From an uncultured Lachnospiraceae bacterium (GTDB lineage: Bacteria > Bacillota > Clostridia > Lachnospirales > Lachnospiraceae), in assembly GCA_910587935.1 (NCBI GenBank), contig CAJUNP010000010.1, positions 1 through 64,000 of the forward strand: a DNA stretch of 64,000 nucleotides, in the 5' to 3' direction. Below are positions 7,995 to 16,570 of this stretch, one piece after another. A model generated the notes under the pieces. The model had not been told where the DNA came from, did no database searches, and saw nothing but the letters and a program-made list of their open reading frames with translations. How positions within the stretch are numbered: position 1 is the stretch's first letter; each line of letters starts with the position of its first letter. The position numbers and the translations under genes are program-made.

Positions 7995-9030
7995 GATACA
8001 AAATCCTTAAAAGCTCCTGAAAGGATGCAATATTTTCAGAAAAAATCTTAATGTCGCTGCCGGTCAATTGGCTTGCCTGACCGGCAGTGAAGCTTTTTCT
8101 GATCACTGCGTCAGCCGGGAGGGAATCCGATGCATCCGTTTCCTGAGCAGCAGGATATTCCCAGGATACTTCGCCAAGATTATCCGTTAAGGCAAGCAGT
8201 AAGCAGGCGTATTCCTGCATTCTTCTGTTAAACAGGTCTTCATTTTTAACGGGTTCTTCAAATTGGAAGGTCCATTCGTAAGGCTCTGTTGTCGTTTGTA
8301 AAATATTTTTATAATTTCCAAAAAGAGAGCCCATTCCTATGGCGTCCGCTAATCGGCCGTTGGCGGAGGCATCGCCGATATAAGGATGCTTTTGCGCATA
8401 AATTCGATTTGCCCGTTCCGTAATCAGCCGTTCATTTTCCCACACTACAAAATCAAACAGGTATACCTTATGAATCGATTCAGGGATTTCATATGCAATA
8501 TAAAAACCGTTCCGGTTTTCAAAAGGCATTGCCGGGCGCTGGGTGAAAGTAATCCGGGCGGTATCCCCTTCGATTTCCACATGGGTTTCCTTCTGTACCG
8601 CAAAAGGGCTTTCCAGAGCTCCCTGTATGACAAGACAGATTTCGGAACTGTCGTAGACCGGGGAAAGGAAAGCTTCATAACCGGAAACGCCTTCCGCCTG
8701 AAATCCAATAATATAAAAGCGGATAAAAAGGATTATGCAAAGTATCGCTGCCGTCAGGAGCACGCCGGAAAAAAGCTTTGTCCGCCAGCGCCTGCGTATT
8801 TTTTTAAGGTAATCCAGCTCCTGTTTATCTGAGCTGCAATCGGAAGCCGGGGTATTTTTGGGGGCAAAATCATTTCGTATGTTTTGCAGAATTGCAAAAC
8901 ATTCCGGACAGGCTTCCAGATGTCCGGCAATAGCGGAATTTGTTTCGCTTCCCGTCAGATCTTCCGCGTAGGAGGGAAGTAAATCTTTTATAATTTCACA
9001 GGATAGAGTTGTAGTGTAAGAATTATTCAT
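7987..9030 (-). CDS. Zinc-finger anti-sigma factor (membrane)
   Basis: The gene encodes 347 residues. The N-terminal cytoplasmic domain carries the ZAS motif H37-xxx-C41-xx-C44 (HLEACPEC), followed by a single membrane helix at about 86-109 and a ~235-residue extracytoplasmic domain I do not recognise. It should bind and hold the partner sigma factor encoded just upstream and release it on an envelope signal. The start at 9030 is chosen because GGAGA sits 6 nt before it. Its ATG overlaps the sigma stop (ATGAATAA), indicating translational coupling. Confidence 0.85.
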   Translation of the reverse strand: MNNSYTTTLSCEIIKDLLPSYAEDLTGSETNSAIAGHLEACPECFAILQNIRNDFAPKNTPASDCSSDKQELDYLKKIRRRWRTKLFSGVLLTAAILCIILFIRFYIIGFQAEGVSGYEAFLSPVYDSSEICLVIQGALESPFAVQKETHVEIEGDTARITFTQRPAMPFENRNGFYIAYEIPESIHKVYLFDFVVWENERLITERANRIYAQKHPYIGDASANGRLADAIGMGSLFGNYKNILQTTTEPYEWTFQFEEPVKNEDLFNRRMQEYACLLLALTDNLGEVSWEYPAAQETDASDSLPADAVIRKSFTAGQASQLTGSDIKIFSENIASFQELLRILYLN

Positions 9031-9553
9031 GGCAGTCTCCAATCTTTTTTAACTTTTTAAGAAGCGTTTCCTTACCACGGAAATAAGTGACCCGCGCCCA
9101 GTTTTCGGAGTGATTCAGAATTTCTCCGATTTCCCGGAAAGATAAATCGGAGGACAGGCGAAGATACAGGACTTCCCGTACGGGTTCCGGCAGGGTGTGC
9201 AGCAGCTTCAGGATTTCCAGTCTGTTCTGTCTGGAAATTACGGTATCTTCCGTGGAAGGACTGTACCTCTCCAGAATGTGTTCCGCATATTCCAGCGTTG
9301 CGGGATGTTTTTTTAAGTAAATCATCCATTGATTTTTCGCTATGGCGCATAGCCAGGTCGTAATTTTACAGGTTTCATCATACCTGTTCAGACAGCGCAC
9401 CGCCTGATAAAAGGTTTCCTGCGTAAGCTCCTCGGCAATGGATGCGCTGTGGCACAGAGAAAGCAGATAACGGTATACGGCACGGGCGTGCGCACGGTAG
9501 ATTTCCGCCATGTCAGGCGTCTGGGCGTTCTTTTTCTTTTTGGGACTCTGCAT
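9023..9553 (-). CDS. ECF-type sigma-70 family sigma factor
   Basis: The protein has 176 residues with sigma-2 (YRYLLSLCHSASIAEELTQE and WLCAIAKNQ) and sigma-4 (LPEPVREVLYLRLSSDLSFR, then IGEIL) regions and no sigma-1.1 or sigma-3, as in ECF sigmas. It forms a two-gene operon with the overlapping anti-sigma gene. The upstream intergenic DNA contains a GTAAC-type motif within a near-palindrome (GTAACGAAACGTTT, minus strand, about 9605-9618), which could be an autoregulated ECF -35 element, but no clear -10 is visible. The regulon is unknown. The divergently transcribed P-type ATPase is a candidate target. Confidence 0.88.
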   Translation of the reverse strand: MQSPKKKKNAQTPDMAEIYRAHARAVYRYLLSLCHSASIAEELTQETFYQAVRCLNRYDETCKITTWLCAIAKNQWMIYLKKHPATLEYAEHILERYSPSTEDTVISRQNRLEILKLLHTLPEPVREVLYLRLSSDLSFREIGEILNHSENWARVTYFRGKETLLKKLKKIGDCHE

Positions 9554-9735
9554 GGAACCGTTTCCTTTCCCTGTGTTTTCTTCTTATTAATAAATATTTT
9601 AAACGTTTCGTTACAAAAAATATAAAATTTCAAAAATAATTTTGTAAGAGGCGGCATAAAGTGATAGGAAGAAAGGCTTGTTTCATTTTACCCTGCGGCG
9701 CGGGGGAATCCTTGGAAAGGGGAAGGAAAGAGGAT

Positions 9736-12429
9736 ATGTATGAGCAAACAACAATTCAGGAAACCTGTAGACAGCTTGATACGGATATCATAAACGGGCT
9801 GAGCAGACATGAAGCGGCAATACGGGGAGAAAGAGACGGAAAAAACGAACTGAAGGAAGCGCATGTCAAGACACTTCCGGAGTCTTTTCTGGAGCAGTTA
9901 AACGACCCTTTGATTTATGTGCTCCTTGCGGCGGCGGCAGTTTCCTTTTTGCTAAAGGAAGCCAGCGATGCGATTATTATTCTGGTGGTGGTTTTCGTCA
10001 ATGCGGTAGTGGGAATGGTTCAGGAGGGGAAGGCGCAGAAGGCCTTGGATTCCTTAAAAAAACTGACAAGTCCCAGGACTTATGTAATCCGTGACGGCGT
10101 GGAACAGGAAATTGCCGCGGCGGATCTGGCGGTGGGGGATTTGGTCTGCCTGGAAGCAGGATGCCAGGTGCCGGCGGATCTGCGACTGGTTGAGACCCAG
10201 AATCTGAAAACGGAAGAAGCCGCCCTGACGGGAGAATCACTGCCTATAGAAAAAGATTCCGCTTTTATCACGGAAAAAGAACTTTCTCTTGGGGACCGGA
10301 AAAATATGGCTTTTATGTCAACCATGGTAACCTATGGGCGCGGGCGCGGCGTGGTCACGGCAATCGGGATGGATACGCAAATCGGCAAGATTGCAGCCAT
10401 GATCCGTGATACCAAAGAAGAAATGACGCCTTTGCAGAAAAGACTGGGAGACTTGGGGAGAGTTTTAAGTATTCTTTCCGTTTTATTGTGCGTGTCCCTC
10501 TTTTTTATAGCGCTGATACAGAAAAGAAATGTTTTTGAAATGTTTATCACGGCTATATCCTTAGCGGTAGCGGCCGTACCGGAAGGCCTTCCGGCGGTAG
10601 TGACCATATGTCTTGCGTTAAGCGTAACCAGAATGGTGCGGGTGAATACGATCGTCAGAAGGCTTCCTTCCGTAGAAACTCTGGGCGCGGTCAACGTTGT
10701 CTGTTCCGATAAAACAGGAACCCTGACGCAGAATAAGATGACGGTTGTCAAGACCTGCGTAGACGGTAAAATCATTTCCGTTTCCGAATTCCGATCCGCA
10801 GACTATCCGTTCTTTGTAAACGGATTAGTATTATGCAATGACGCCGTTTTAACGCCGGAAAGCCGGATCGGCGACCCTACGGAGCTGGCCTTGCTGGATT
10901 TTGCCGTAAGGCAGAAGGTCTCCATTGAGAGGATAAAACGGGATTATCCGCGTTATAAAGAACGTGCTTTTGATTCAGACAGGAAAATGATGTCAACCTG
11001 CCATAAAGAACCGGGGGGAAGCGTTACCTATACCAAGGGCGCTCCGGATATTCTTTTGAAACGGTGCCGGTATGTCTGGAAAAACGGAAAAAAAGAGCCT
11101 ATGGACGAGAGAGAAAAAAGACAGATTTCAAAAGCGCTGGAGGAAATGTCCTGCGGAGCCCTACGGACGCTGGCCGTTGCCATGCGTAAAAATGACGAGG
11201 GATTATCGGAACGGGACATGATTTTTCTGGGGCTTGCGGGAATGGAAGACCCGGTACGCCCGGAAGCCGTAGAAGCAATCGATACGTTCCGCATAGCCGG
11301 AGTAAAAACGGTAATGATTACCGGAGACCATGTAGATACGGCGTTTGCGATCGGACAGAAGCTGAATCTGGTCAGCCGGCAGGAAGAATGTATGTCCGGA
11401 GAAGAATTGGGATGTTTGCCGGAATCCGAGCTTTTGGAAAGGATCGGACAGATCCGGGTATTTGCAAGAGTGTCACCGGAACATAAAGTGCGTATCGTAA
11501 AGGCTTTTAAGGCCAGAGGCAATATTGTGGCAATGACCGGGGACGGCGTAAACGACGCTCCTTCCTTAAAATCGGCGGATATTGGGATTGCCATGGGATT
11601 AAACGGAACGGACGTGGCCAAACAGGCGTCGGATCTGATTCTTACGGACGATAATTTTGCAACCATTGAAAAGGCGATTGAAGAAGGACGCGGCGTATAC
11701 GAAAATATTAAAAAGTCCGTATTGTTTTTACTTTCCTCTAATTTCGGGGAGATTATGACTATGTTTGCGGCAGTGCTGTGCGGATTGGCATCGCCGTTGA
11801 AATCAAGCCATATTTTGTGGATTAACCTGATTACGGATTCTCTTCCGGCGCTGGCCCTGGGAGTGGATAAAAATGATGAAAAGGGACTGATGGCGCGTCC
11901 GCCCAGAAAATCCGGCGAAAGTCTGTTTGCGGAGGGAGGATTGGCGTGTACGCTGTTTTATGGCATGTTAATTGCCGGGATCAGCCTTACCGCGTTTTTA
12001 ACGATTCCTTATCAGATTTTAGTACAAAGCCGCCTTCCGGTCACGATCGCCAATATCCAGGCCGTTCTTGGAACCGGTGAAATCTTAAACCGGGCGCAGA
12101 CATACGCGTTTACGGTTCTTGGTATGGCGCAGCTGTTTCACGCAATCGGAATGCGGGATGTACGTCGGTCCGTATTTCGGATGGACCATCTGAAAAATAA
12201 ACTGATGATTGCCGCGGCGGTAATCGGTCTGGCGCTGCAGATGGCTGTCACGGAAATTCCTTATTTAAACGCTGCTTTCGGAACCGCCCACCTGACCCTG
12301 CAGGAGTGGGGACGTTTGGGAATTCTGGCCGCATTTCCTCTGTTAGCGCATGAAATTCTGATACTGCTTTCCTTTGATTTCAGGCGTACGCCGGTTGCGG
12401 GCAAAGGGGTAAGCGGGATGGAGAATTAG
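9736..12429 (+). CDS. Ca2+-type (P2) cation-transporting ATPase
   Basis: The gene encodes 897 residues from an ATG behind AGGAAAGAGGAT. An in-frame GTG at 9661 lacks such a site. Domains in order: cation ATPase N-terminal domain, TGES actuator, membrane helix M4 with PEGLP (AVAAVPEGLPAVV), phosphorylated Asp325 in DKTGTLTQNKM, the nucleotide domain, GDGVNDAPSL hinge and a C-terminal block of six helices. The PEGL motif and C-terminal helices fit SERCA/PMCA-like calcium pumps (manganese is possible) rather than heavy-metal P1B pumps. It stands alone, its stop overlapping that of the convergent ferritin-like gene. Confidence 0.92.
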   Translation: MYEQTTIQETCRQLDTDIINGLSRHEAAIRGERDGKNELKEAHVKTLPESFLEQLNDPLIYVLLAAAAVSFLLKEASDAIIILVVVFVNAVVGMVQEGKAQKALDSLKKLTSPRTYVIRDGVEQEIAAADLAVGDLVCLEAGCQVPADLRLVETQNLKTEEAALTGESLPIEKDSAFITEKELSLGDRKNMAFMSTMVTYGRGRGVVTAIGMDTQIGKIAAMIRDTKEEMTPLQKRLGDLGRVLSILSVLLCVSLFFIALIQKRNVFEMFITAISLAVAAVPEGLPAVVTICLALSVTRMVRVNTIVRRLPSVETLGAVNVVCSDKTGTLTQNKMTVVKTCVDGKIISVSEFRSADYPFFVNGLVLCNDAVLTPESRIGDPTELALLDFAVRQKVSIERIKRDYPRYKERAFDSDRKMMSTCHKEPGGSVTYTKGAPDILLKRCRYVWKNGKKEPMDEREKRQISKALEEMSCGALRTLAVAMRKNDEGLSERDMIFLGLAGMEDPVRPEAVEAIDTFRIAGVKTVMITGDHVDTAFAIGQKLNLVSRQEECMSGEELGCLPESELLERIGQIRVFARVSPEHKVRIVKAFKARGNIVAMTGDGVNDAPSLKSADIGIAMGLNGTDVAKQASDLILTDDNFATIEKAIEEGRGVYENIKKSVLFLLSSNFGEIMTMFAAVLCGLASPLKSSHILWINLITDSLPALALGVDKNDEKGLMARPPRKSGESLFAEGGLACTLFYGMLIAGISLTAFLTIPYQILVQSRLPVTIANIQAVLGTGEILNRAQTYAFTVLGMAQLFHAIGMRDVRRSVFRMDHLKNKLMIAAAVIGLALQMAVTEIPYLNAAFGTAHLTLQEWGRLGILAAFPLLAHEILILLSFDFRRTPVAGKGVSGMEN

Positions 12430-12950
12430 CGGCAGGGAGGTTCCAGCTCTTCCAGCATAGCTTCAAAGATACGCACATGCAGTTCTTCATCTTTGATAAT
12501 ACGGTGCAGGATTGCCTGGATATGACGGTCTTTAATCCAGCCGCATTGTTCCTTGTATTTTTTAATGGTTTCTTTTTCACCGGCAAGGCTGTTTTTAACA
12601 AGAGCAATAATTTTTTCCGGATAATGATTGCAGGCAGGGCTCCAGTAGGCCATATCGTCCCCGTGCATTTCCCAGAGGCGGGGATCGGTACCGAGGAGCA
12701 GGGAAAGCTGTCCGAATATATCCATATGGTGCATTTCTACCATGCTGATTTTTTTGAAACAATGGGAATATTCTTCAAAACACTCTCTGGTCAGAAGGCT
12801 GTTGTAGAAATAAAGACTGACGGCGCTCATTTCAGAACAGCAGGAACCAAGGTTGGAAAGCATGGCAGCTGCATAACGGGGGTTTTCACATTCAACCTGG
12901 ATACAGGGATAAGGGGAAGGATCGGAAAAAAGCTGTGAGTTAAGATTCAT
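12426..12950 (-). CDS. Ferritin-like (rubrerythrin-type diiron) domain protein
   Basis: The protein has 174 residues forming a four-helix bundle with carboxylate-bridged diiron ligands: E40, E72-xx-H75 (VEMHH), E125 or E127 and E155-xx-H158 (DEELH). It lacks the rubredoxin domain of full rubrerythrins. It probably handles iron or peroxide in the cytoplasm; the exact reaction cannot be read. The sequence is Cys-rich for the fold (C16, C21, C37, C38, C57, C64). It is monocistronic and convergent with the calcium ATPase. Confidence 0.75.
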   Translation of the reverse strand: MNLNSQLFSDPSPYPCIQVECENPRYAAAMLSNLGSCCSEMSAVSLYFYNSLLTRECFEEYSHCFKKISMVEMHHMDIFGQLSLLLGTDPRLWEMHGDDMAYWSPACNHYPEKIIALVKNSLAGEKETIKKYKEQCGWIKDRHIQAILHRIIKDEELHVRIFEAMLEELEPPCR

Positions 12951-13051
12951 AAGGTTTCCTCTTTCTCAAATATTTTTATGCTATTAATGTATGCTGCGTA
13001 TTCTGTTAAGGTATGTTTTTTGATAATTTTTTTCAAATTTTTTAAAAAACA

Positions 13052-13081
13052 TTGTGTCCTCTTTGATTTTTAGGGTATAAT
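13052..13081 (+). promoter_or_regulatory. Sigma-A promoter
   Basis: TTGTGT at 13052-13057 and TATAAT at 13076-13081 are separated by 18 nt. This lies 37 nt before the ATG of the ywlG-like gene and probably drives it together with the following small Cys-rich and S1-domain genes. Confidence 0.7.
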
Positions 13082-13117
13082 ACCCATAAGATCCCCAGCG
13101 GGGAGCGGAAAGCAGGC

Positions 13118-13672
13118 ATGAGCGTGGAAGATTTGCAATTTATACAAAATCAGACGAAAGAAATTTTACGGCAGCTATTGGAGGCGGCAAAACTGCAAAA
13201 AGGCAATATTCTTGTGGTGGGCTGTTCATCCAGCGAAATCGCAGGTTTCCGGATCGGTTCCCGTTCCGGCGAAGAGATCGGGAAGGCTGTTTTCGATGCT
13301 TTGCAGGAGGAGTTAAAGCCCCGTGGAATCTATCTGGCGGCCCAGTGCTGCGAGCATTTAAACCGGGCTTTAATTCTTGAGGCGGAAGCGGCGCGGCGGT
13401 ATGCTTATGAACCGGTGAATGTAATGCCTCAGATTAAGGCGGGAGGATCCTTTGCGACGGCGGCTTACGCCGGCTTTGAGGACCCGGCGGCAGTGGAGAC
13501 GATCAGGGCGCATGCGGGAATCGACATCGGAGATACGCTGATCGGCATGCATCTGAAACCGGTTGCGGTGCCGGTCAGGACGACGGTATCGTCGATTGGA
13601 GGCGCGCATGTGGTATGCGCCCGAACAAGACCCAAATATATCGGAGGAATACGCGCCCGGTACCAGGAATAA
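13118..13672 (+). CDS. YwlG/UPF0340 (TIGR01440) family protein
   Basis: The protein has 184 residues and matches the conserved UPF0340 family throughout: VVGCSSSEI near residue 35, GIYLAAQCCEHLNRAL around 70-86, and the C-terminal GMHLKPVAVP plus IGGAHVVCARTRPKYIGG. The family is typical of Bacillota, cytoplasmic and of unknown biochemical role. A GGGGAGCGG site precedes the ATG. It is first in a run with the 50-residue Cys-rich protein and the S1-domain protein. Confidence 0.9.
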   Translation: MSVEDLQFIQNQTKEILRQLLEAAKLQKGNILVVGCSSSEIAGFRIGSRSGEEIGKAVFDALQEELKPRGIYLAAQCCEHLNRALILEAEAARRYAYEPVNVMPQIKAGGSFATAAYAGFEDPAAVETIRAHAGIDIGDTLIGMHLKPVAVPVRTTVSSIGGAHVVCARTRPKYIGGIRARYQE

Positions 13673-13710
13673 CCATTTCCGCAAATTGCAGCAGGGGTGC
13701 AAAGAAAAAT

Positions 13711-13863
13711 ATGTGTAACAAAGAACAATGTCAGACTTGTATCTGCAGTACCTGTATGCATCAGGGATTCGATTGTGACTGCAGCGAGGAGAACCGGTGC
13801 GCTGCCGGAGCGTGTGAAGACTATGACGAAATGCCGGGACAGCAGATGCAGCTGAATTTATAA
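13711..13863 (+). CDS. Small cysteine-rich protein
   Basis: The frame encodes 50 residues of which nine are Cys (2, 7, 10, 12, 15, 22, 24, 30, 35), arranged as CxxCxCxxC then CxC, followed by an acidic and Gln-rich tail. It lies between ywlG and the S1-domain gene in the same orientation with 38- and 43-nt gaps. A GCAGGGGTG stretch about 12 nt upstream may serve as ribosome site. The pattern suggests metal binding (metallothionein- or zinc-knuckle-like), but I do not recognise a named family. Confidence 0.6.
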   Translation: MCNKEQCQTCICSTCMHQGFDCDCSEENRCAAGACEDYDEMPGQQMQLNL

Positions 13864-13906
13864 ATAGACGGATTATCAAAAAAGAACGAAAAAGAGGAGG
13901 TCAGAG

Positions 13907-14848
13907 ATGGCAGAGGATGTAAAAGTAACGGATACGGCCGGTGCGCCGGCAGAGACAATGGAGGATTATGCGGTACAGCTGGAAGCTTCTTTCCGCAAAA
14001 TCAAAGAGGGAGATATTTTAAAGGGAACCGTGCTTGCGGTCAATGAGGAAGAAGTAGCGCTGGACTTAAATTATTATGCCCAGGGGATTATCAAAGCGGC
14101 AGATTTAAGCAGCGATCCGGATTTTTCCATTCTGCGGGACGTGCAGACGGGAGATGTCGTAGAGGCTGTCGTTGTATCCACGGACGACGGACAGGGCAAT
14201 ATTGTTCTTTCCAAAAAAGAAGCTAACGACGTTCTGGCATGGGATAAGCTGCAGAACCTGCTGGAAGAAGGAACGGAGCGCACGGTGCGCGTAAAAGAAA
14301 CGGTGAATGCCGGAGTGGTAGCTTATTTGGAGGGAATCCGCGGTTTTATTCCCGCTTCCCAGCTTTCTCTTGACTATGTGGAAGATACTTCTTCCTTTGT
14401 CGGCAGGGAGCTTTCCGTCCGTGTCATTACGGTTGACCGGGATAAGAAAAAACTGGTTCTCTCTCATAAAGCCATTGCAAAAGAAAAAGCGGAAGAAGAA
14501 CGCAACCATAAGATTTCCATGATCGTGCCGGGAAGCATCCTGGAAGGAACGGTAGAAAGCCTGATGCCTTACGGAGCATTTATTAATCTGGGCGGCGGAC
14601 TCAGCGGTCTGGTTCATATTTCACAGATATCCGTGAAAAGAATTAAGAAACCGTCGGAAGTGCTTGCGGTCGGAGACAAGGTAAAGGTAAAAGTACTGAA
14701 TACGAATGATCACAAGATAAGTCTGAGCATCAAAGCGGCAGAGGATCAGGCGGCGGAAGAACTGAAGGAAACAGAGTCTTTTCAGTACCGCTCAGAGGGA
14801 GAAGCGACGACTTCCCTGGGAGATTTATTTAAAAACCTTAAGTTGTAA
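13907..14848 (+). CDS. S1 RNA-binding domain protein (ribosomal protein S1-like)
   Basis: The protein has 313 residues with three consecutive S1 (OB-fold) domains: about 35-110 (GDILKGTVLAV...), 120-195 (GFIPASQLSLDYV) and 205-280 (MPYGAFINLGGGLSGLVHIS), the last being the most canonical. This is the short S1 form seen in low-GC Gram-positives, expected to bind mRNA at the ribosome or regulate RNA turnover. A perfect GAGGAGG site lies 8 nt before the ATG. The C-terminus is acidic and probably disordered. Confidence 0.85.
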   Translation: MAEDVKVTDTAGAPAETMEDYAVQLEASFRKIKEGDILKGTVLAVNEEEVALDLNYYAQGIIKAADLSSDPDFSILRDVQTGDVVEAVVVSTDDGQGNIVLSKKEANDVLAWDKLQNLLEEGTERTVRVKETVNAGVVAYLEGIRGFIPASQLSLDYVEDTSSFVGRELSVRVITVDRDKKKLVLSHKAIAKEKAEEERNHKISMIVPGSILEGTVESLMPYGAFINLGGGLSGLVHISQISVKRIKKPSEVLAVGDKVKVKVLNTNDHKISLSIKAAEDQAAEELKETESFQYRSEGEATTSLGDLFKNLKL

Positions 14849-14889
14849 CCTTAATGAACTGTCATGAAAGGACATGGGTGAAAAAATAA

Positions 14890-15273
14890 ATGGAACATAA
14901 CGTGGATCAGCTTCTGGCAGACAGCAAAAAGAGAACCATATATGCCCGGATTACAGCCTGCATGGCGGTCGGAATCTTTCTGGCCGCGGCGGCAGCTTTT
15001 CTGGCGGTTGTGCCGAAAGCCCTACATATACTGGAAGACGCAGAGCAGATGCTTGCGTCTGCAGAAACGGCCGTTACACAGATTTCCGCAATGAGTGAAA
15101 GCATAACTGCGACCAGTACTAATGTGAACACTTTTATTACGGATAATTCGCAGATGTTAACCGATGCGGTTACCAACATGAACAGCATCGATTATGACAA
15201 ATTAAATCAGGCCATTACGGATTTACAGACGGCGGTAGAGCCCTTTGCAAATTTTATGAGCCGGTTTAAGTAA
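14890..15273 (+). CDS. Single-pass membrane protein of unknown function
   Basis: The protein has 127 residues. A short basic cytoplasmic N-terminus is followed by one membrane helix (about 20-43). The rest is Ala/Thr/Ser-rich amphipathic helix with heptads (AEQMLASAETAVTQISAMSE), resembling the linker helices of chemoreceptors, but no signalling hairpin is present. It lies 41 nt after the S1 gene and may be co-transcribed. No function can be assigned. Confidence 0.6.
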   Translation: MEHNVDQLLADSKKRTIYARITACMAVGIFLAAAAAFLAVVPKALHILEDAEQMLASAETAVTQISAMSESITATSTNVNTFITDNSQMLTDAVTNMNSIDYDKLNQAITDLQTAVEPFANFMSRFK

Positions 15274-15281
15274 TTATTTTG

Positions 15282-16430
15282 TTATTGTTTCTGAATCCAG
15301 AAGGTATCTGCCAGCAGAAGCCAGTTGGCCCGGAAAAGCTGCATGATCTGCCAGTAACCGGCGCCGCGCAGTCCGTAATCTTCGATTACACGGAATTTTT
15401 CACGGAGGCTTCTTACGTCTTCAAACCAGACTTCGTGCAGGATACCTTCGGATTCATAGTTAAAGTAAGGGGACATGGCGGTATCGTCAAATTGAATTAC
15501 GGCATCCTGCTCAATGGCGATCTGGACCGCTTCAATATTGCCGATGGTTTTGGCACGCGTAACGCCGCGTTCGAAAGGAAGGGGCCAGTCATAACCGTAA
15601 TTGGGGATTCCCAGATCAATTTTTTCCGGCGGTATTTTGGTAACGGCATATTCGACAACCTGGCGTACGCTGTTAACCGGCGCTACGGCCATAGGGGGGC
15701 CATACGTATACCCCCATTCATAGGTCATTAAAAGAACGCTGTCTGCCGCGGCGCCAAGTAAGGCGTAATCTTTTCCTTCGTACAAAAGTCCCTGCTGTGT
15801 GTCCGATGTTTTCGGTGCGAGCGCTACGGATACGGGATACCCAAGGGCGTTAACGGCTGTTCGCAGTTCCCCTACAAATTCTGCAAAAGCGACCCTGTCG
15901 CTCGCCAGAATAAATTCAAAATCCACGTCTACACCTTCAAATCCCCGCATGGTAACTGTTTCGACAATCTGGTTAATCAGATTTTCTTTGGCGGCGGGAT
16001 TGTTCACTACAGAAGTGATCAGATAATTATTAAACTGTCCGTCGGCGCCGAAAGGAGTCAGGGTAAGAATCGGAGAAACGCCGTTTTCCTTTGCCAATAC
16101 AATCATGAAATTATCGTCCAGTACAGGAGGGATCAGATATCCTTCCGTAGTAAATCCATAGGAAAAAACGGATAAAAATGTTAAAAAGGGAAGTGTTTCC
16201 CGCAAAACATAGGGACTGATAAAGGGATATGCGTAACCGTTAACGGTGATCGTGCGCTGCTGCTGCCCGTCTGACCAGAAGTTTCCGTCAGTGATTAGCA
16301 GAGCCTGCCCTACGGCCAGTTTATAAGGATAAGGAATCTGGTTATAATAAATCAGCGCTTCTACTGAGATTCCGGTTGCCGCGGCGATTGAATCAACGCT
16401 GTCTCCCGCCTTTACCACATAAATTTCCAT
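15282..16430 (-). CDS. YaaH/SleL-type GH18 spore glycosidase with LysM domain
   Basis: The protein has 382 residues. Residues 1-47 are a LysM domain (YVVKAGDSVDSIAAATGISV) and ~70-375 a GH18 barrel with catalytic motif D168-x-D170-x-E172 (GVDVDFE), E172 being the proton donor. There is no signal peptide, as is usual for YaaH-type spore coat or cortex enzymes that cleave N-acetylglucosaminyl bonds of cortex peptidoglycan during germination. It stands alone between convergent and divergent neighbours. A sporulation sigma promoter would be expected but was not clearly seen. Confidence 0.88.
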   Translation of the reverse strand: MEIYVVKAGDSVDSIAAATGISVEALIYYNQIPYPYKLAVGQALLITDGNFWSDGQQQRTITVNGYAYPFISPYVLRETLPFLTFLSVFSYGFTTEGYLIPPVLDDNFMIVLAKENGVSPILTLTPFGADGQFNNYLITSVVNNPAAKENLINQIVETVTMRGFEGVDVDFEFILASDRVAFAEFVGELRTAVNALGYPVSVALAPKTSDTQQGLLYEGKDYALLGAAADSVLLMTYEWGYTYGPPMAVAPVNSVRQVVEYAVTKIPPEKIDLGIPNYGYDWPLPFERGVTRAKTIGNIEAVQIAIEQDAVIQFDDTAMSPYFNYESEGILHEVWFEDVRSLREKFRVIEDYGLRGAGYWQIMQLFRANWLLLADTFWIQKQ

Positions 16431-16570
16431 ACAGATTCCCCATCACAGCTGTCTTACTTTAAAATATGTATGGGTATGGAAAAAGGATACACTTTCGGGT
16501 ATAATACATCTATAAGCAAAGAATACCGGCTGCCGTCGGTATGCCGCTATGACGATCAGGAGGATTAACC

